A stretch of 64,000 bases of DNA from Mesorhizobium tamadayense (GCF_003863365.1 NZ_RQXT01000002.1:186001-250000); one strand, 5' to 3'; shown: positions 9,214 through 17,783, numbered from the stretch's first letter. Notes: generated by a model from the letters alone, not told the origin. Translations and numbers: made by a program.

Positions 9214-9660
9214 CTACATCGTACCCGCAGCCTTCTCGATCTGCCCGCGAATCTCGCCGTCAGGATTCGCCTTGGTGTGGATGTTGACGTAGTATTTGCC
9301 GGCCTCGAGGTCGGTGGCCTGCGCATCGGTTAGTGTCGCCGAACCCTTGATCGGGCTCTTCAGCTTCTTGAACGGGATTACCGGGTCCGCACTTTGACCC
9401 ATCGCGGCCGGGCCATGGATGTGAGCGGCTGCCGCCGGCCCGCTGAGGCCGGAATATTTGACGTTCCAGGTGAGCTTCTTGCTGGTGGTGTTGAACGTGA
9501 ATGTGGCAGTTCCCTTGCCCTTGGTGGTGACGGGCGGGCTCTGCTGGCCACCATCGAGCGTCGCCTTGAACTTCATCGTCTCGGCCATGGCCGGCGATGC
9601 GAGCAGGAAGGCGGTCGAAACGGCGAGCGCCGAAAGCAGCGGCAGTAATTGGATGCGCAT
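9214..9660 (-). CDS. Secreted CHRD-domain protein
   Basis: This 148-residue protein has a clear signal peptide (MRIQLLPLLSALAVSTAFLL...AMA) and a single CHRD domain. Domain hallmarks are FKATLDGGQQSPPV near the mature N-terminus, AAHIHGPA in the middle, and GKYYVNIHTKANPDGEIRGQ at the end. CHRD domains are named from chordin and occur in many bacterial periplasmic proteins of unknown function. ATG 9660 is chosen because GGAGG lies 6 nt upstream and the signal peptide begins there. It is convergent with the ThDP enzyme and stands apart from the ABC genes upstream, which end in a terminator at 9774-9799. Confidence 0.85.
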   Translation of the reverse strand: MRIQLLPLLSALAVSTAFLLASPAMAETMKFKATLDGGQQSPPVTTKGKGTATFTFNTTSKKLTWNVKYSGLSGPAAAAHIHGPAAMGQSADPVIPFKKLKSPIKGSATLTDAQATDLEAGKYYVNIHTKANPDGEIRGQIEKAAGTM

Positions 9661-9773
9661 GAAGAACCTCCGTTTGGCTGACGCATCCGCCGCGGCTCCC
9701 CGCGTGGATGCTTCACTGAAACGGCCAGGCGGCGCGAAGTATCCCCGGACACGCATATTTTACCGGCACCAAC

Positions 9774-9799
9774 AAAAAGGGGCGGTCGCCCGCCCCTTT
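9774..9799 (-). terminator. Rho-independent terminator of the NMT1-type ABC operon
   Basis: Read on the minus strand, a perfect 10-bp stem (AAAGGGGCGG / CCGCCCCTTT) with a 4-nt loop runs into TTTTTG. It lies about 40 bp after the stop codon of the substrate-binding protein gene, a standard position for an intrinsic terminator. Confidence 0.8.
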
Positions 9800-9822
9800 C
9801 GATACCTGCCATCAAGGCCCGA

Positions 9823-9851
9823 TCTTACTTGATCGCCTCTTACTTGATCGC
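9823..9851. repeat. Short tandem duplication across a stop codon
   Basis: TCTTACTTGATCGC occurs at 9823-9836 and again at 9838-9851, a 15-bp period. On the minus strand it repeats the last codons (AIK-stop) of the substrate-binding protein just after the real stop, a local slippage duplication that leaves the protein unchanged. Confidence 0.8.
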
Positions 9852-10811
9852 TTTGTCGGTGATCGCCGTCGTGTAGGCGCCGGTCGGCTCCTTGGCGATG
9901 ATCTTCTGGTCGAGCAGCGCCTTGGCGGTGCGCTCATAGGTCGCCGGATCGAGCTTGCCGTCGGCATTGTCGATCAGCTTGGCGACTTCGCCCATCATGC
10001 GCTTCTGGTGGTTCTCGTCCTGGCCGCCATTGTCCATGACGATCCCGGCCGCCTCGTCCGAATTGTCGACGGCGTATTTCCAGCCCTTCATCGAGGCGCG
10101 CACGAAGCGCACCATCTTGTCCTCGAAGGCCGGGTCCTTGAGCTTGTCCTCGAGCGCGTAGAGCCCGTCCTCGAGCAGGTCGTTGCCCATGGCCGAATAG
10201 TTGAAGACGGTGAGCTGCTCCGGCTTGTAGCCGGCGTCGATCAGCTGCCAGTACTCGTTATAGGTCATGACCGAGATGCAGTCCGCCTGCTTCTGTATCA
10301 GCGGCTGCACGTCAAAGCTCTGCTTCAGCACGGTGACGCCGTCCGGTCCGCCCTCGGTCTTGAGGCCGAGCTTGTTCATCCAGGCGTAGAACGGATATTC
10401 GTTGCCGAAGAACCAGACGCCGAGGGTGTGGCCCTTGAAGTCGGCTTCCGTCTTGATCGGGCCGTCCTTCGGGCAGACCAGCTCCATACCGGCCTTCTTA
10501 AACGGCTGTGCGATGTTGACCAGCGGCACGCCCTTTTCGCGCGCCGCGAGCGCGCCGCCCATCCAGTCGACGATGACGTCGGCGCCGCCGCCGGCGATCA
10601 CCTGCTCCGGCGCGATGTCGGGACCGCCCGGCTTGATGTCGACGTCGAGGCCTTCGGCATCATAGAATCCCTTGGCCTTGGCGACATAGTAGCCGGCGAA
10701 CTGGGCCTGCGTGACCCATTTCAGCTGCAGCGTCAGCTTGTCGGCGGCCATCGCCTGGAAAGCCGCCAGCGACATCGCCCCGGCCAGGACAGGAATAATC
10801 AGTCTTTTCAT
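9840..10811 (-). CDS. ABC transporter substrate-binding protein, NMT1/THI5 type (probable pyrimidine uptake)
   Basis: This 323-residue periplasmic binding protein has a signal peptide (MKRLIIPVLAGAMSLAAF...AMAAD). The NMT1/THI5-like domain opens with LTLQLKWVTQAQFAGYYVA and contains KGFYDAEGLDVDI. The same fold serves the importers of hydroxymethylpyrimidine, riboflavin precursors and sulfonates. Next to a complete pyrimidine-degradation set, uracil, thymine or a related base is the most plausible ligand; this rests on context only. ATG 10811 has AGAGGG upstream. It is the last gene of the block ATPase - permease - permease - binding protein on the minus strand. Confidence 0.85.
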   Translation of the reverse strand: MKRLIIPVLAGAMSLAAFQAMAADKLTLQLKWVTQAQFAGYYVAKAKGFYDAEGLDVDIKPGGPDIAPEQVIAGGGADVIVDWMGGALAAREKGVPLVNIAQPFKKAGMELVCPKDGPIKTEADFKGHTLGVWFFGNEYPFYAWMNKLGLKTEGGPDGVTVLKQSFDVQPLIQKQADCISVMTYNEYWQLIDAGYKPEQLTVFNYSAMGNDLLEDGLYALEDKLKDPAFEDKMVRFVRASMKGWKYAVDNSDEAAGIVMDNGGQDENHQKRMMGEVAKLIDNADGKLDPATYERTAKALLDQKIIAKEPTGAYTTAITDKAIK

Positions 10812-10851
10812 GTTTTTACCCTCTGAAGTTAGTGCCCTAAACCCACCGCCC

Positions 10852-12006
10852 CTATCCACCACGGACAGAGGGATGCCAAAACGTGACGGCTCTCTCGAAA
10901 AGAGCGACCACGCCATAAAAGACCGAACCCGCAAGTGCTGCAACTGCGATTTCGGCCCAGACCATGTCGATGTTCATCCGTCCGACCTCGGTCGAAATGC
11001 GGAATCCCATGCCGACGACGGGCGTGCCGAAGAACTCCGCGACGATGGCGCCGATCAGTGCCAGCGTCGAGTTGATCTTCAGCGCGTTGAAGATGAAGGG
11101 AGCGGCCGCCGGCAGCCTGAGCTTCAGCAATGTCGGCCAATAACCCGAGGCATAGGTGCGCATCAGGTCGCGCTCCATATGGCCCGACGCGGCAAGCCCG
11201 GCAACCGTGTTCACCAGCATCGGGAAGAAGGTCATGATGATGACCACCGCGGCCTTGGACTGCCAGTCGAAGCCGAACCACATCACCATGATCGGCGCGA
11301 CGCCGATGATCGGCAGCGCCGAAACCATGTTGCCGATCGGCAGCAGCCCGCGCCGCAGGAACGACACCCGGTCCGCAAGAATGGCGGCGACGAAGCCGGC
11401 GAGGTTGCCGACGATGTAGCCGAAGATCACCGCCTTGAAGATCGTCTGCCGCACATCGGCGCCGAGTATCGGCAGCGAGTTGGCGATGCGCGCGCCGATT
11501 GCGCTAGGCGGCGGCAAAAGGATGAACGGGATGCCGGCGCCGCGCGTCACCGCTTCCCAGATGATCAGGATCCAGGCGCCGAAGATCGCCGGGATGATCA
11601 GGCGTAGCGCCGTCTTGCCTCCGCTGGCTGCAGGCCGTAGCGAGGACAACAGGGCGACGCAGCGCCAGGCCAGCAGCCAGGCGGCCGCGAGTGCCAAGAA
11701 ATATGGTGCCAGCGCCGTGCCCTCGAAACCGGCGATGCCTCTGATCAGAAGCCAGGCGGCAATATGTGCGCCGATGAACAGCACGATGGCTTCGGCAAGC
11801 GGCGCGAGCCATACTGTCGAGACCAGCGTCGCGATCAGCAGCAGGCCCAAGATCAGAGCCTTGGTGCCCATATACGGGTAGGCGATCGTCGCCGCGGGTT
11901 GCGCGAGCGCGGCCGCTTCCGGCTTCGACATCGCGCCAAGCGCAAAGGCGACAAGGCAAAAGAGGATCGCCAGCACCGATTGCCAGGACGGTTTCAGCCA
12001 GGTCAT
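10852..12006 (-). CDS. ABC transporter permease, BPD family (second permease)
   Basis: This 384-residue membrane protein is longer than the usual 250-residue BPD permease. The first half adds about four hydrophobic helices, and the SsuC/ThiX-like transport domain starts near residue 160. The cytoplasmic EAA-type loop lies at YASGYWPTLLKLRLPAAAPF. ATG 12006 overlaps the stop of the upstream permease (ATGA, 12003-12006), so the two are translationally coupled and probably form a heterodimer. It is followed 40 bp later by the binding-protein gene. Confidence 0.85.
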   Translation of the reverse strand: MTWLKPSWQSVLAILFCLVAFALGAMSKPEAAALAQPAATIAYPYMGTKALILGLLLIATLVSTVWLAPLAEAIVLFIGAHIAAWLLIRGIAGFEGTALAPYFLALAAAWLLAWRCVALLSSLRPAASGGKTALRLIIPAIFGAWILIIWEAVTRGAGIPFILLPPPSAIGARIANSLPILGADVRQTIFKAVIFGYIVGNLAGFVAAILADRVSFLRRGLLPIGNMVSALPIIGVAPIMVMWFGFDWQSKAAVVIIMTFFPMLVNTVAGLAASGHMERDLMRTYASGYWPTLLKLRLPAAAPFIFNALKINSTLALIGAIVAEFFGTPVVGMGFRISTEVGRMNIDMVWAEIAVAALAGSVFYGVVALFERAVTFWHPSVRGG

Positions 12007-12881
12007 GCCGGCCTCCCGCCCATGGCGCGGTCGACCAGGCGGCCGGCGATGCCGACCACCATGACCAGAAGTGCCGCAACCACCGAGCCCGCAACCAGCG
12101 CCGACCATATGTCGATGGTCTGGCTATAATACGCGCCGGAGAGCAGCTTGGCGCCGATGCCGGCGACAGCACCCGTCGGCAGCTCACCGACGATGGCGCC
12201 GACCAGGCTCGCCGCCACCGCGACCTTCATCGACGTGAACAGGAACGGCACCGATGCCGGCACCCTCAGCTTCCAGAAGGTCTGCGAGGCGCTGGCATTG
12301 TAGGTATGCATCAGGTCGAGATGCGTGATCTCGGGCGAGCGCAGGCCCTTCACCATGCCGACGGCGACCGGGAAGAAGGACAGATAGGTCGAGATCAGCG
12401 CCTTGGGGATCAGGCCGGTGATGCCGACCGCCGCCAACACCACGATGATCATCGGCGCCACCGCCAGGATGGGAATCGTCTGCGAGGCGATGATCCACGG
12501 CATCAGGCTGCGGTCGAGCGTCGCCACATGCACGATGCCAACAGCGATGACGATGCCGAGCGCGGTGCCGAAGGCGAAGCCGAGCAGGGTCGATGACAGC
12601 GTCACCCAGGCATTGTAGACGAGGCTGCGGCTCGACGTGATGCTGCGCAGGAAAGTGTTTTCGAAGAAGTTCACCGCCACCTGGTGCGGCGCCGGCAGCG
12701 TCGGCTTCGGCTGCGACAGCGTCTTGCCGATGAACTCGACGGCGCCTGGATTTTCGTTTGCCCTGCGGTCGAGATCGCGCTGGAACGGCGTGTTGAGGAT
12801 GACCGCAAAGACATACCAGAGGACCACCACGCCGGCGAGGATGGAGGAGACCGGGACGATCTTGGAACGGAAGCTATCCAT
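12003..12881 (-). CDS. ABC transporter permease, BPD family (first permease)
   Basis: This 292-residue inner-membrane permease has one N-terminal helix (ILAGVVVLWYVFAVIL), a periplasmic stretch, and then the five-helix transport domain. Its ATPase-contacting loop is TYNASASQTFWKLRVPASVP. It resembles the SsuC/TauC/ThiX subgroup. GGAG lies 9 nt upstream of ATG 12881. Its gene is separated from the ATPase gene by 353 bp that hold only repeats (12928-13212), so the operon has either been interrupted or tolerates a repeat-containing spacer. Confidence 0.87.
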   Translation of the reverse strand: MDSFRSKIVPVSSILAGVVVLWYVFAVILNTPFQRDLDRRANENPGAVEFIGKTLSQPKPTLPAPHQVAVNFFENTFLRSITSSRSLVYNAWVTLSSTLLGFAFGTALGIVIAVGIVHVATLDRSLMPWIIASQTIPILAVAPMIIVVLAAVGITGLIPKALISTYLSFFPVAVGMVKGLRSPEITHLDLMHTYNASASQTFWKLRVPASVPFLFTSMKVAVAASLVGAIVGELPTGAVAGIGAKLLSGAYYSQTIDIWSALVAGSVVAALLVMVVGIAGRLVDRAMGGRPA

Positions 12882-12927
12882 TTAGCGATCTCCGCCGGAC
12901 GGACGCCAGAGGACGACGGCGGTTGTT

Positions 12928-13150
12928 CTTCGTCATCCTAGGGCGGAGCAGGCGCGAAGCGGCCTGCGTAGACCCTAGGATCCATGCCGTGACATCGGCC
13001 GAGGGGCGTGAACGGTCGAGAATGTCCTCCCGGCAGGGCGCGGCGAAGGGAGCCATGTTCCGCACCGCTGCCGAGCGGATGCGTAACGGCATGGATCCTA
13101 GGGTCTGCGCCGCGTCGCTTCGCTCCTTGCTTCGCCCTAGGATGACGAAG
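12928..13150. repeat. MITE-like inverted-repeat element, family 1, copy A
   Basis: A 223-bp element has two long imperfect inverted arms (about 12928-12993 and 13083-13150). The outer ends match as CTTCGTCATCCTAGGGCG and its complement, and the inner ends as GGATCCATGCCGT and its complement. About 90 bp of non-palindromic DNA lies between. A second copy of the same design is at 20061-20240. It has no credible gene and fills most of the gap between ATPase and permease genes. No target duplication is obvious. Confidence 0.85.
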
Positions 13151-13174
13151 GCGTGTTTGGCCGCCCCCTCACCC

Positions 13175-13212
13175 GGCCGCTGCGCGGCCACCCTCTCCCC
13201 GTGGGGGAGAGG
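13175..13212. repeat. Paired short hairpins after the ATPase gene
   Basis: Two tight perfect hairpins lie side by side: GGCCGC/GCGGCC with a TGC loop (13175-13189) and CCTCTCCCC/GGGGAGAGG with a GTG loop (13192-13212). They begin 22 bp beyond the ATPase stop on the minus strand. Neither has a T-run, so they may protect mRNA ends or weaken read-through into the permease genes. Confidence 0.6.
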
Positions 13213-13234
13213 AGGGAGTTCATCCTTCCCCCGC

Positions 13235-14026
13235 TCAATCCTCATAGCTGTGCCCTGCCCTCAAGCCGTCGCGCACGCGCGCGGCGATCGCCAGGAATTC
13301 CGGCGTCTCGCGGATGTCGAGCGGCCGCTGCCGGGGCAGCGTCGATTCGATGACGTCGCTGACGCGGCCGGGCCGCGGCGACATCACGACGATGCGCGTC
13401 GACAGATAGACTGCCTCGGGGATGGAATGGGTGACGAAGCAGATCGTCTTGTTGGTCCGCTCCCACAATTCCAGCAGCTGCTCGTTCAGATGGTCGCGCA
13501 CGATCTCGTCGAGCGCGCCGAACGGCTCGTCCATCAGAAGCAGGTCGGCATCGAAGGCGAGCGCGCGCGCGATCGAGGCGCGCTGCTGCATGCCGCCGGA
13601 AAGCTGCCAGGGATATTTCTTCTCGAAGCCGGCGAGATTGACGAGTTCCAGCGTGCGCCTGATGCGCTCCGCCTGCTCGGCCTGGCTGAGCCCGATGATT
13701 TCCAGCGGCAGCCCCACATTGCGCTCGATCGTGCGCCAGGGAAAAAGCGCCGCCGCCTGGAAGACATAGCCATAGGCGCGCTTCTCGCGCGCCTGCTCCG
13801 GCGTCATGCCGTTGACCGAGATGCTCCCCGACGTCGGCTTCTCCAGATCGGCGATGACCCTGAGCAACGTCGTCTTGCCGCAGCCGGACGGGCCGATGAA
13901 GGAGACGAACTCGCCCTTGCCGATGGTGAGATCGACATTGGACAGCGCCTGCACCGGACCGTCATTGGTCTGGAAGGTGAGGTCGAGCTTGCTTGCCGAA
14001 ACGACGGCTGGCGACTGTCCGCTCAT
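13235..14026 (-). CDS. ABC transporter ATP-binding protein (nitrate/sulfonate/NMT1 class)
   Basis: This 263-residue ATPase has all motifs: Walker A GPSGCGKTT, signature LSGGMQQRASIARAL, Walker [14 protein letters not shown] and the switch histidine in FVTHSIPEA. It belongs to the SsuB/TauB/ThiZ class that pairs with NMT1-type binding proteins, matching the downstream permeases and binding protein. The ribosome-binding site is weak. It is divergent from the cupin gene with 117 bp between them, which should hold the promoters of both; no RutR-like operator was found there. Confidence 0.88.
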   Translation of the reverse strand: MSGQSPAVVSASKLDLTFQTNDGPVQALSNVDLTIGKGEFVSFIGPSGCGKTTLLRVIADLEKPTSGSISVNGMTPEQAREKRAYGYVFQAAALFPWRTIERNVGLPLEIIGLSQAEQAERIRRTLELVNLAGFEKKYPWQLSGGMQQRASIARALAFDADLLLMDEPFGALDEIVRDHLNEQLLELWERTNKTICFVTHSIPEAVYLSTRIVVMSPRPGRVSDVIESTLPRQRPLDIRETPEFLAIAARVRDGLRAGHSYED

Positions 14027-14143
14027 TGGCTGGCGCCTGCCTTGGCGAGCCGCCGCCGCGCCGGCCGGAATCCGGTTGCTTTTGCCTTGATGTTGTTTTC
14101 CACTCGACTATGTCCCACTCGTTCGACGCCCGGAGTTTGCCCG

Positions 14144-14548
14144 ATGTCGCCCAAACCAACTTGTCATCTTATTCGCCCTGAAAGCACTTATGAAGGCAAG
14201 CAGGGGCTGAGCTATTTCGCCGGCATCGCCGCCGAAACCGTCGGCTCTTCCGGCATCTGCATGCATCTGCTCATCATGCCGCCCGGCGCCCGCGCCAAGG
14301 CACACATGCATGAGAACCACGAGACGGCGATTTATGTGCTCTCCGGCGAGGTCCACACCTGGTATGGCGACCGGCTCGGGCAGCACATCGTCGTCAAGGC
14401 CGGCGACCTCTTCTACATTCCGGCCGGCGTGCCGCATCTGCCCGCCAATCTGAGCGGCGCGCCCTCCTCGGCGGTCATTGCCCGCACCGATCCCAACGAG
14501 CAGGAAAGCGTCGTCCTGCTGCCGGAACTGGATGCGCTGGTCGCCTGA
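14144..14548 (+). CDS. Single-domain cupin protein
   Basis: This 134-residue protein is one cupin barrel. Motif 1 is visible as HMHENHETAIYVLSGEVHTWYGD (metal-binding His, His and Glu) and motif 2 as AGDLFYIPAGVPHLPANLS (third His). GGAG lies 8 nt upstream of ATG 14144. The frame is open far upstream, but that part overlaps the ATPase antisense and the repeats and has no homology signal. Its position between the transporter and the dihydropyrimidinase suggests an accessory role in pyrimidine breakdown, but no specific reaction can be named. Confidence 0.85.
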   Translation: MSPKPTCHLIRPESTYEGKQGLSYFAGIAAETVGSSGICMHLLIMPPGARAKAHMHENHETAIYVLSGEVHTWYGDRLGQHIVVKAGDLFYIPAGVPHLPANLSGAPSSAVIARTDPNEQESVVLLPELDALVA

Positions 14549-14571
14549 GGTGGAGGAAAAAGCTCTCGCCG

Positions 14572-14950
14572 TCATCGGCACCGGGCGACTTCCCCGTAGA
14601 CGGTGCCGTCCTCGTCGGCGATCACCAGCTTCTTCGGGCTCTTGGCGCTGCGCTTGATGGTGAACTGGGCGGGCGACTGCCCCTCCTCGCCTTCCGCCTC
14701 GCACTGCGCCTTTACCAAGAGGGAACCGTCCGCCTGGGGTTTCTTGTCGGTGAAGGTGCAGGCGCTCGCCACCGTGACAAATGCCTCGCTGGTCAAAAGC
14801 AGCATGTCCTCGGCATAGACTTCCTGGCCGTTCTTGTTGATACAGCCTGATTTGTTGCCATAAGGCTTGGAGAGGTCGATGCCGGCTGCGAAGGCCTGGC
14901 TGGCTGCCAGTTATCGCGGCCGCCGCGATCAAGAGGTGAGCTGCGCGCAC
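14572..14950 (-). pseudogene. Small secreted protein gene broken by a +1 frameshift
   Basis: Two minus-strand frames together make one protein. The first encodes a signal-peptide start after GTG 14950 (RAAHLLIAAAAI). The second encodes LAASQAFAAGIDLSKPYGN and continues to the stop at 14572. Dropping one T of the TT at 14911-14912 joins them into a 125-residue protein with a complete signal peptide ending QAFAA and a mature domain with four cysteines. As given, the second frame has a TAA just before the junction. GGAG lies 7 nt before the GTG. The gene follows the dihydropyrimidinase stop directly, as if cotranscribed. It may be a real null allele or a sequencing error; the family is not recognised. 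Confidence 0.7.
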
Positions 14951-14952
14951 GC

Positions 14953-16404
14953 TCAAACTCCAGTCGCCGGAATGCCTGAGCGCTCCACCTTGCGCGGCGC
15001 GCTGATCTCCTTCCAGGTCGACAGCGCCCGGTTCACCGCCGCGTTCGGCTCGCGGGCGACGAACTCGCCATGGCCGATCTTTGCCTTGACGTCCGCCTCC
15101 TCGATAGACAGCTCGCCACGCGAGAAGACGAAGCGCGGCAGGCCTGTCACCTCAAAACCTTCGAAGACGTTGTAGTCGATCACCGACTGCTGCTTCTTGG
15201 CCGAGATCGTCTTCTTGCGCTTCGGATCCCAGACCACGATGTCGGCGTCGGCGCCTTCGACGATCGCGCCCTTCTTCGGATACATGTTGAGGATCTTGGC
15301 GATGTTGGTCGAGGTCACCGCGACGAACTCGTTCATCGTCAGCCGGCCCGTGTTGACGCCGGTGGTCCAAAGCACGGGCAACCGGTCCTCGAGGCCGCCG
15401 GTGCCGTTCGGGATCTTGGTGAAATCGCCGATGCCGTTGCGCTTCTGCTTGGTGGTGAAGGAGCAATGGTCGGTCGCCACCACCTGCAGCGAGCCGGCCT
15501 GCAGGCCGGCCCACAGCGAATCCTGGTGCCACTTGCTGCGGAAGGGCGGGCTCATCACACGGCGCGCCGCATGGTCCCAATCCTTGTTGAAGTATTCGCT
15601 CTCGTCGAGCGTCAGGTGCTGGATCAGCGGCTCGCCGAATACCCGCATGCCCTTCTGCCGCGCCCGGCGGATCGCTTCATGGCTCTGCTCGCAGGAGACA
15701 TGCACGACATAGAGCGGCACGCCGGCCATGTCCGCGATCATGATGGCGCGATTTGTCGCCTCGCCTTCCACCTCCGGCGGCCTCGAATAGGCGTGTCCCT
15801 CAGGCCCGTTGTTGCCGGCGGCAAGCAGCTTTTGGGAAAGAGCCGCGACCACGTCGCCGTTCTCTGCGTGCACCAGCGGCAGCGCGCCGAGATCGGCGCA
15901 GCGCTGGAACGAGGCATACATCTCGTCGTCGTCGACCATCAGCGCGCCCTTGTAGGCCATGAAGTGCTTGAACGAGGTGATGCCCCTGTCGACGACAGTC
16001 GCCATCTCGTCGAACACCTGCTTGCCCCACCAGGTGATCGCCATATGGAAGGAATAGTCGCACGCCGCCTTCGAGGTCTTGTTGTCCCACATCTGCAGGG
16101 CCTCCAGCAGCGACTGCTGCGGCGCCGGCAGGCAGAAATCGACAACCATGGTCGTGCCGCCCGAGAGCGCCGCCCGTGTACCGGATTCGAAATCGTCGGC
16201 GGAATACGTACCCATGAAAGGCATTTCGAGATGGGTGTGCGGATCGATGCCGCCCGGCATGACGTAGCAGCCGGTGGCGTCGAACTCGTGGTCGCCATGC
16301 AGATCCGAGCCGATGGCGATGATCTTGCCATGGCTGAACACCACGTCGGCCTTCCACGTGCGGTCGGCGGTCACGATGGTGCCGTTCTTGATGACTTTGG
16401 TCAT
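14953..16404 (-). CDS. hydA: Dihydropyrimidinase (hydantoinase family)
   Basis: This 483-residue cyclic amidohydrolase opens dihydrouracil/dihydrothymine to N-carbamoyl-beta-amino acids. The metal-binding motif is GGIDPHTHLEMPFMGTYSAD, and the lysine that is carbamylated between the two metals sits in GITSFKHFMAYKGAL. Further ligands lie in VVHVSCEQ (His) and in QVVATDHCSF (Asp). Length matches bacterial dihydropyrimidinases. ATG 16404 (MTKVIKNGTI) is preferred because AGGGGA precedes it; the longer open frame runs into the upstream gene. It is the third gene of the unit aminotransferase - beta-ureidopropionase - dihydropyrimidinase. Confidence 0.93.
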   Translation of the reverse strand: MTKVIKNGTIVTADRTWKADVVFSHGKIIAIGSDLHGDHEFDATGCYVMPGGIDPHTHLEMPFMGTYSADDFESGTRAALSGGTTMVVDFCLPAPQQSLLEALQMWDNKTSKAACDYSFHMAITWWGKQVFDEMATVVDRGITSFKHFMAYKGALMVDDDEMYASFQRCADLGALPLVHAENGDVVAALSQKLLAAGNNGPEGHAYSRPPEVEGEATNRAIMIADMAGVPLYVVHVSCEQSHEAIRRARQKGMRVFGEPLIQHLTLDESEYFNKDWDHAARRVMSPPFRSKWHQDSLWAGLQAGSLQVVATDHCSFTTKQKRNGIGDFTKIPNGTGGLEDRLPVLWTTGVNTGRLTMNEFVAVTSTNIAKILNMYPKKGAIVEGADADIVVWDPKRKKTISAKKQQSVIDYNVFEGFEVTGLPRFVFSRGELSIEEADVKAKIGHGEFVAREPNAAVNRALSTWKEISAPRKVERSGIPATGV

Positions 16405-16462
16405 TCTCTTGTTCCCCTGATCTTTCGCGCTTCTTTTGCGAGCGGTGCGTGGACCTATCCGA

Positions 16463-17713
16463 TCATTCGACGATTCCCGCCGTCTCGACCACCGCGTGGA
16501 ACAAAACGTCGGCGCCCGCCGCCGCCCATTCCTTGGAGATGTCCTCGGCCTCGTTGTGGCTGAGCCCGCCGACGCAGGGACACATGACCATGGTCGCCGG
16601 CGCGACCTTGGCCGCCCAGCAGGCATCGTGGCCGGCGCCGGAAATGAGGTTCATGTGGCTGTAGCCCAGCTTTTCGGCGGCCGTGCGCACGCGGCCGACA
16701 AGCATCGGATCGAAGGTCACCGGATCGAAATGGCCGACCGCCTCGACCGAGCATTTGACGCCGAGCGCCTCGCAGATCTGCGGCGCTTCCTTCTCGATGC
16801 GGGCACGCATGCCGTCGAGCTTCGCCTGGTCCGGTGAGCGGATGTCGACGGTGAAGACCACCGTGCCCGGCAGCACGTTGCGGGAATTGGGCGAGAACTT
16901 CACCTGGCCGACGCCGCCGACGGCGCCCGGCTGGCTCTCCATGGCGACCGTCTGCACCATCTCCAGGATACGGGCCATGGCGAGGCCGGCGTTGACGCGC
17001 ATGTTCATCGGCGTCGATCCGGTATGCGCCTCCCTGCCGGTCAGTGTGAACTCCAGCCACCACAGGCCCTGGCAGTGGGTGACCACGCCGATCTGCTTGT
17101 TCTCGGCCTCGAGGATCGGTCCCTGCTCGATATGGTATTCGAAATAGGCGTGCATCTTACGCGCGCCGACCTTCTCGTCGCCTACCCAGCCGATCCGCTT
17201 CAGCTCATCGCCGAAGGTCGCGCCGTCCAAATCCTTGCGGGCGTAGGCATAGTCGAGCGTATGGATTCCCGCGAACACGCCGGAGGCGAGCATGGCCGGC
17301 GCGAAACGCGCGCCCTCCTCGTTCGTCCAGTTGGTGACGACGATCGGATGCTTGGTCTTGATGCCGAGATCGTTGAGCGAGCGCACGACCTCGAGGCCGG
17401 AGAGCACGCCGAGCACGCCGTCATATTTGCCGCCGGTGGGCTGGGTGTCGAGGTGGGAGCCGACATAGACCGGCAGCGCATCCGGATCGGTGCCGGGCCG
17501 CGTCATGAACATGGTGCCCATCTGGTCCACGCCCATGGTGAGCCCGGCCTCGTCGCACCAGGACTTGAACAGCTCGCGGCCTTGCTTGTCGGAATCGGTC
17601 AGCGTCTGGCGATTGTTGCCGCCGGCAATACCGGGGCCGATCTTCGCCATCTCCATGATGGAATCCCACAAACGATCTGAATTCACTCGCAGATTCTCGC
17701 CGGGGGCGGCCAT
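16463..17713 (-). CDS. Zn-dependent N-carbamoyl amidohydrolase (probable beta-ureidopropionase, M20 family)
   Basis: This 416-residue M20/M28-fold amidase has metal ligands in VGSHLDTQPTGGKYDGVLG, NEEGARF, and the C-terminal MISGAGHDACWAA-type histidine region (here LISGAGHDACWA). It belongs to the AllC/HyuC/AmaB group, which hydrolyse N-carbamoyl compounds. Placed immediately before dihydropyrimidinase it should release beta-alanine or beta-aminoisobutyrate, CO2 and ammonia (PydC/HyuC role). GGAAGG precedes ATG 17713. An unusually strong hairpin (17737-17772) separates it from the aminotransferase gene upstream. Confidence 0.9.
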   Translation of the reverse strand: MAAPGENLRVNSDRLWDSIMEMAKIGPGIAGGNNRQTLTDSDKQGRELFKSWCDEAGLTMGVDQMGTMFMTRPGTDPDALPVYVGSHLDTQPTGGKYDGVLGVLSGLEVVRSLNDLGIKTKHPIVVTNWTNEEGARFAPAMLASGVFAGIHTLDYAYARKDLDGATFGDELKRIGWVGDEKVGARKMHAYFEYHIEQGPILEAENKQIGVVTHCQGLWWLEFTLTGREAHTGSTPMNMRVNAGLAMARILEMVQTVAMESQPGAVGGVGQVKFSPNSRNVLPGTVVFTVDIRSPDQAKLDGMRARIEKEAPQICEALGVKCSVEAVGHFDPVTFDPMLVGRVRTAAEKLGYSHMNLISGAGHDACWAAKVAPATMVMCPCVGGLSHNEAEDISKEWAAAGADVLFHAVVETAGIVE

Positions 17714-17736
17714 TCAAAAGTCCTTCCATTCAAAGT

Positions 17737-17772
17737 CCGGTCGGGCGGCGGTTCCCGACGCCGCCCGACCGG
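17737..17772 (-). terminator. Perfect 14-bp GC-rich hairpin inside the pyrimidine operon
   Basis: CCGGTCGGGCGGCG (17737-17750) pairs perfectly with 17759-17772 around an 8-nt loop. On the minus strand it begins 12 bp after the aminotransferase stop and ends 24 bp before the amidohydrolase start. It is followed by scattered Ts (ACTTTGAATGG) rather than a T-run, so it may act as a partial terminator or an mRNA-stability/processing element. Confidence 0.65.
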
Positions 17773-17783
17773 TTGTACCAGAG

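Noticed and set aside
12923..14143. An N-terminal extension of the cupin frame of about 400 residues
   Set aside because: It overlaps the ABC ATPase antisense and the inverted-repeat element; the cupin fold starts at ATG 14144 with its own ribosome-binding site.
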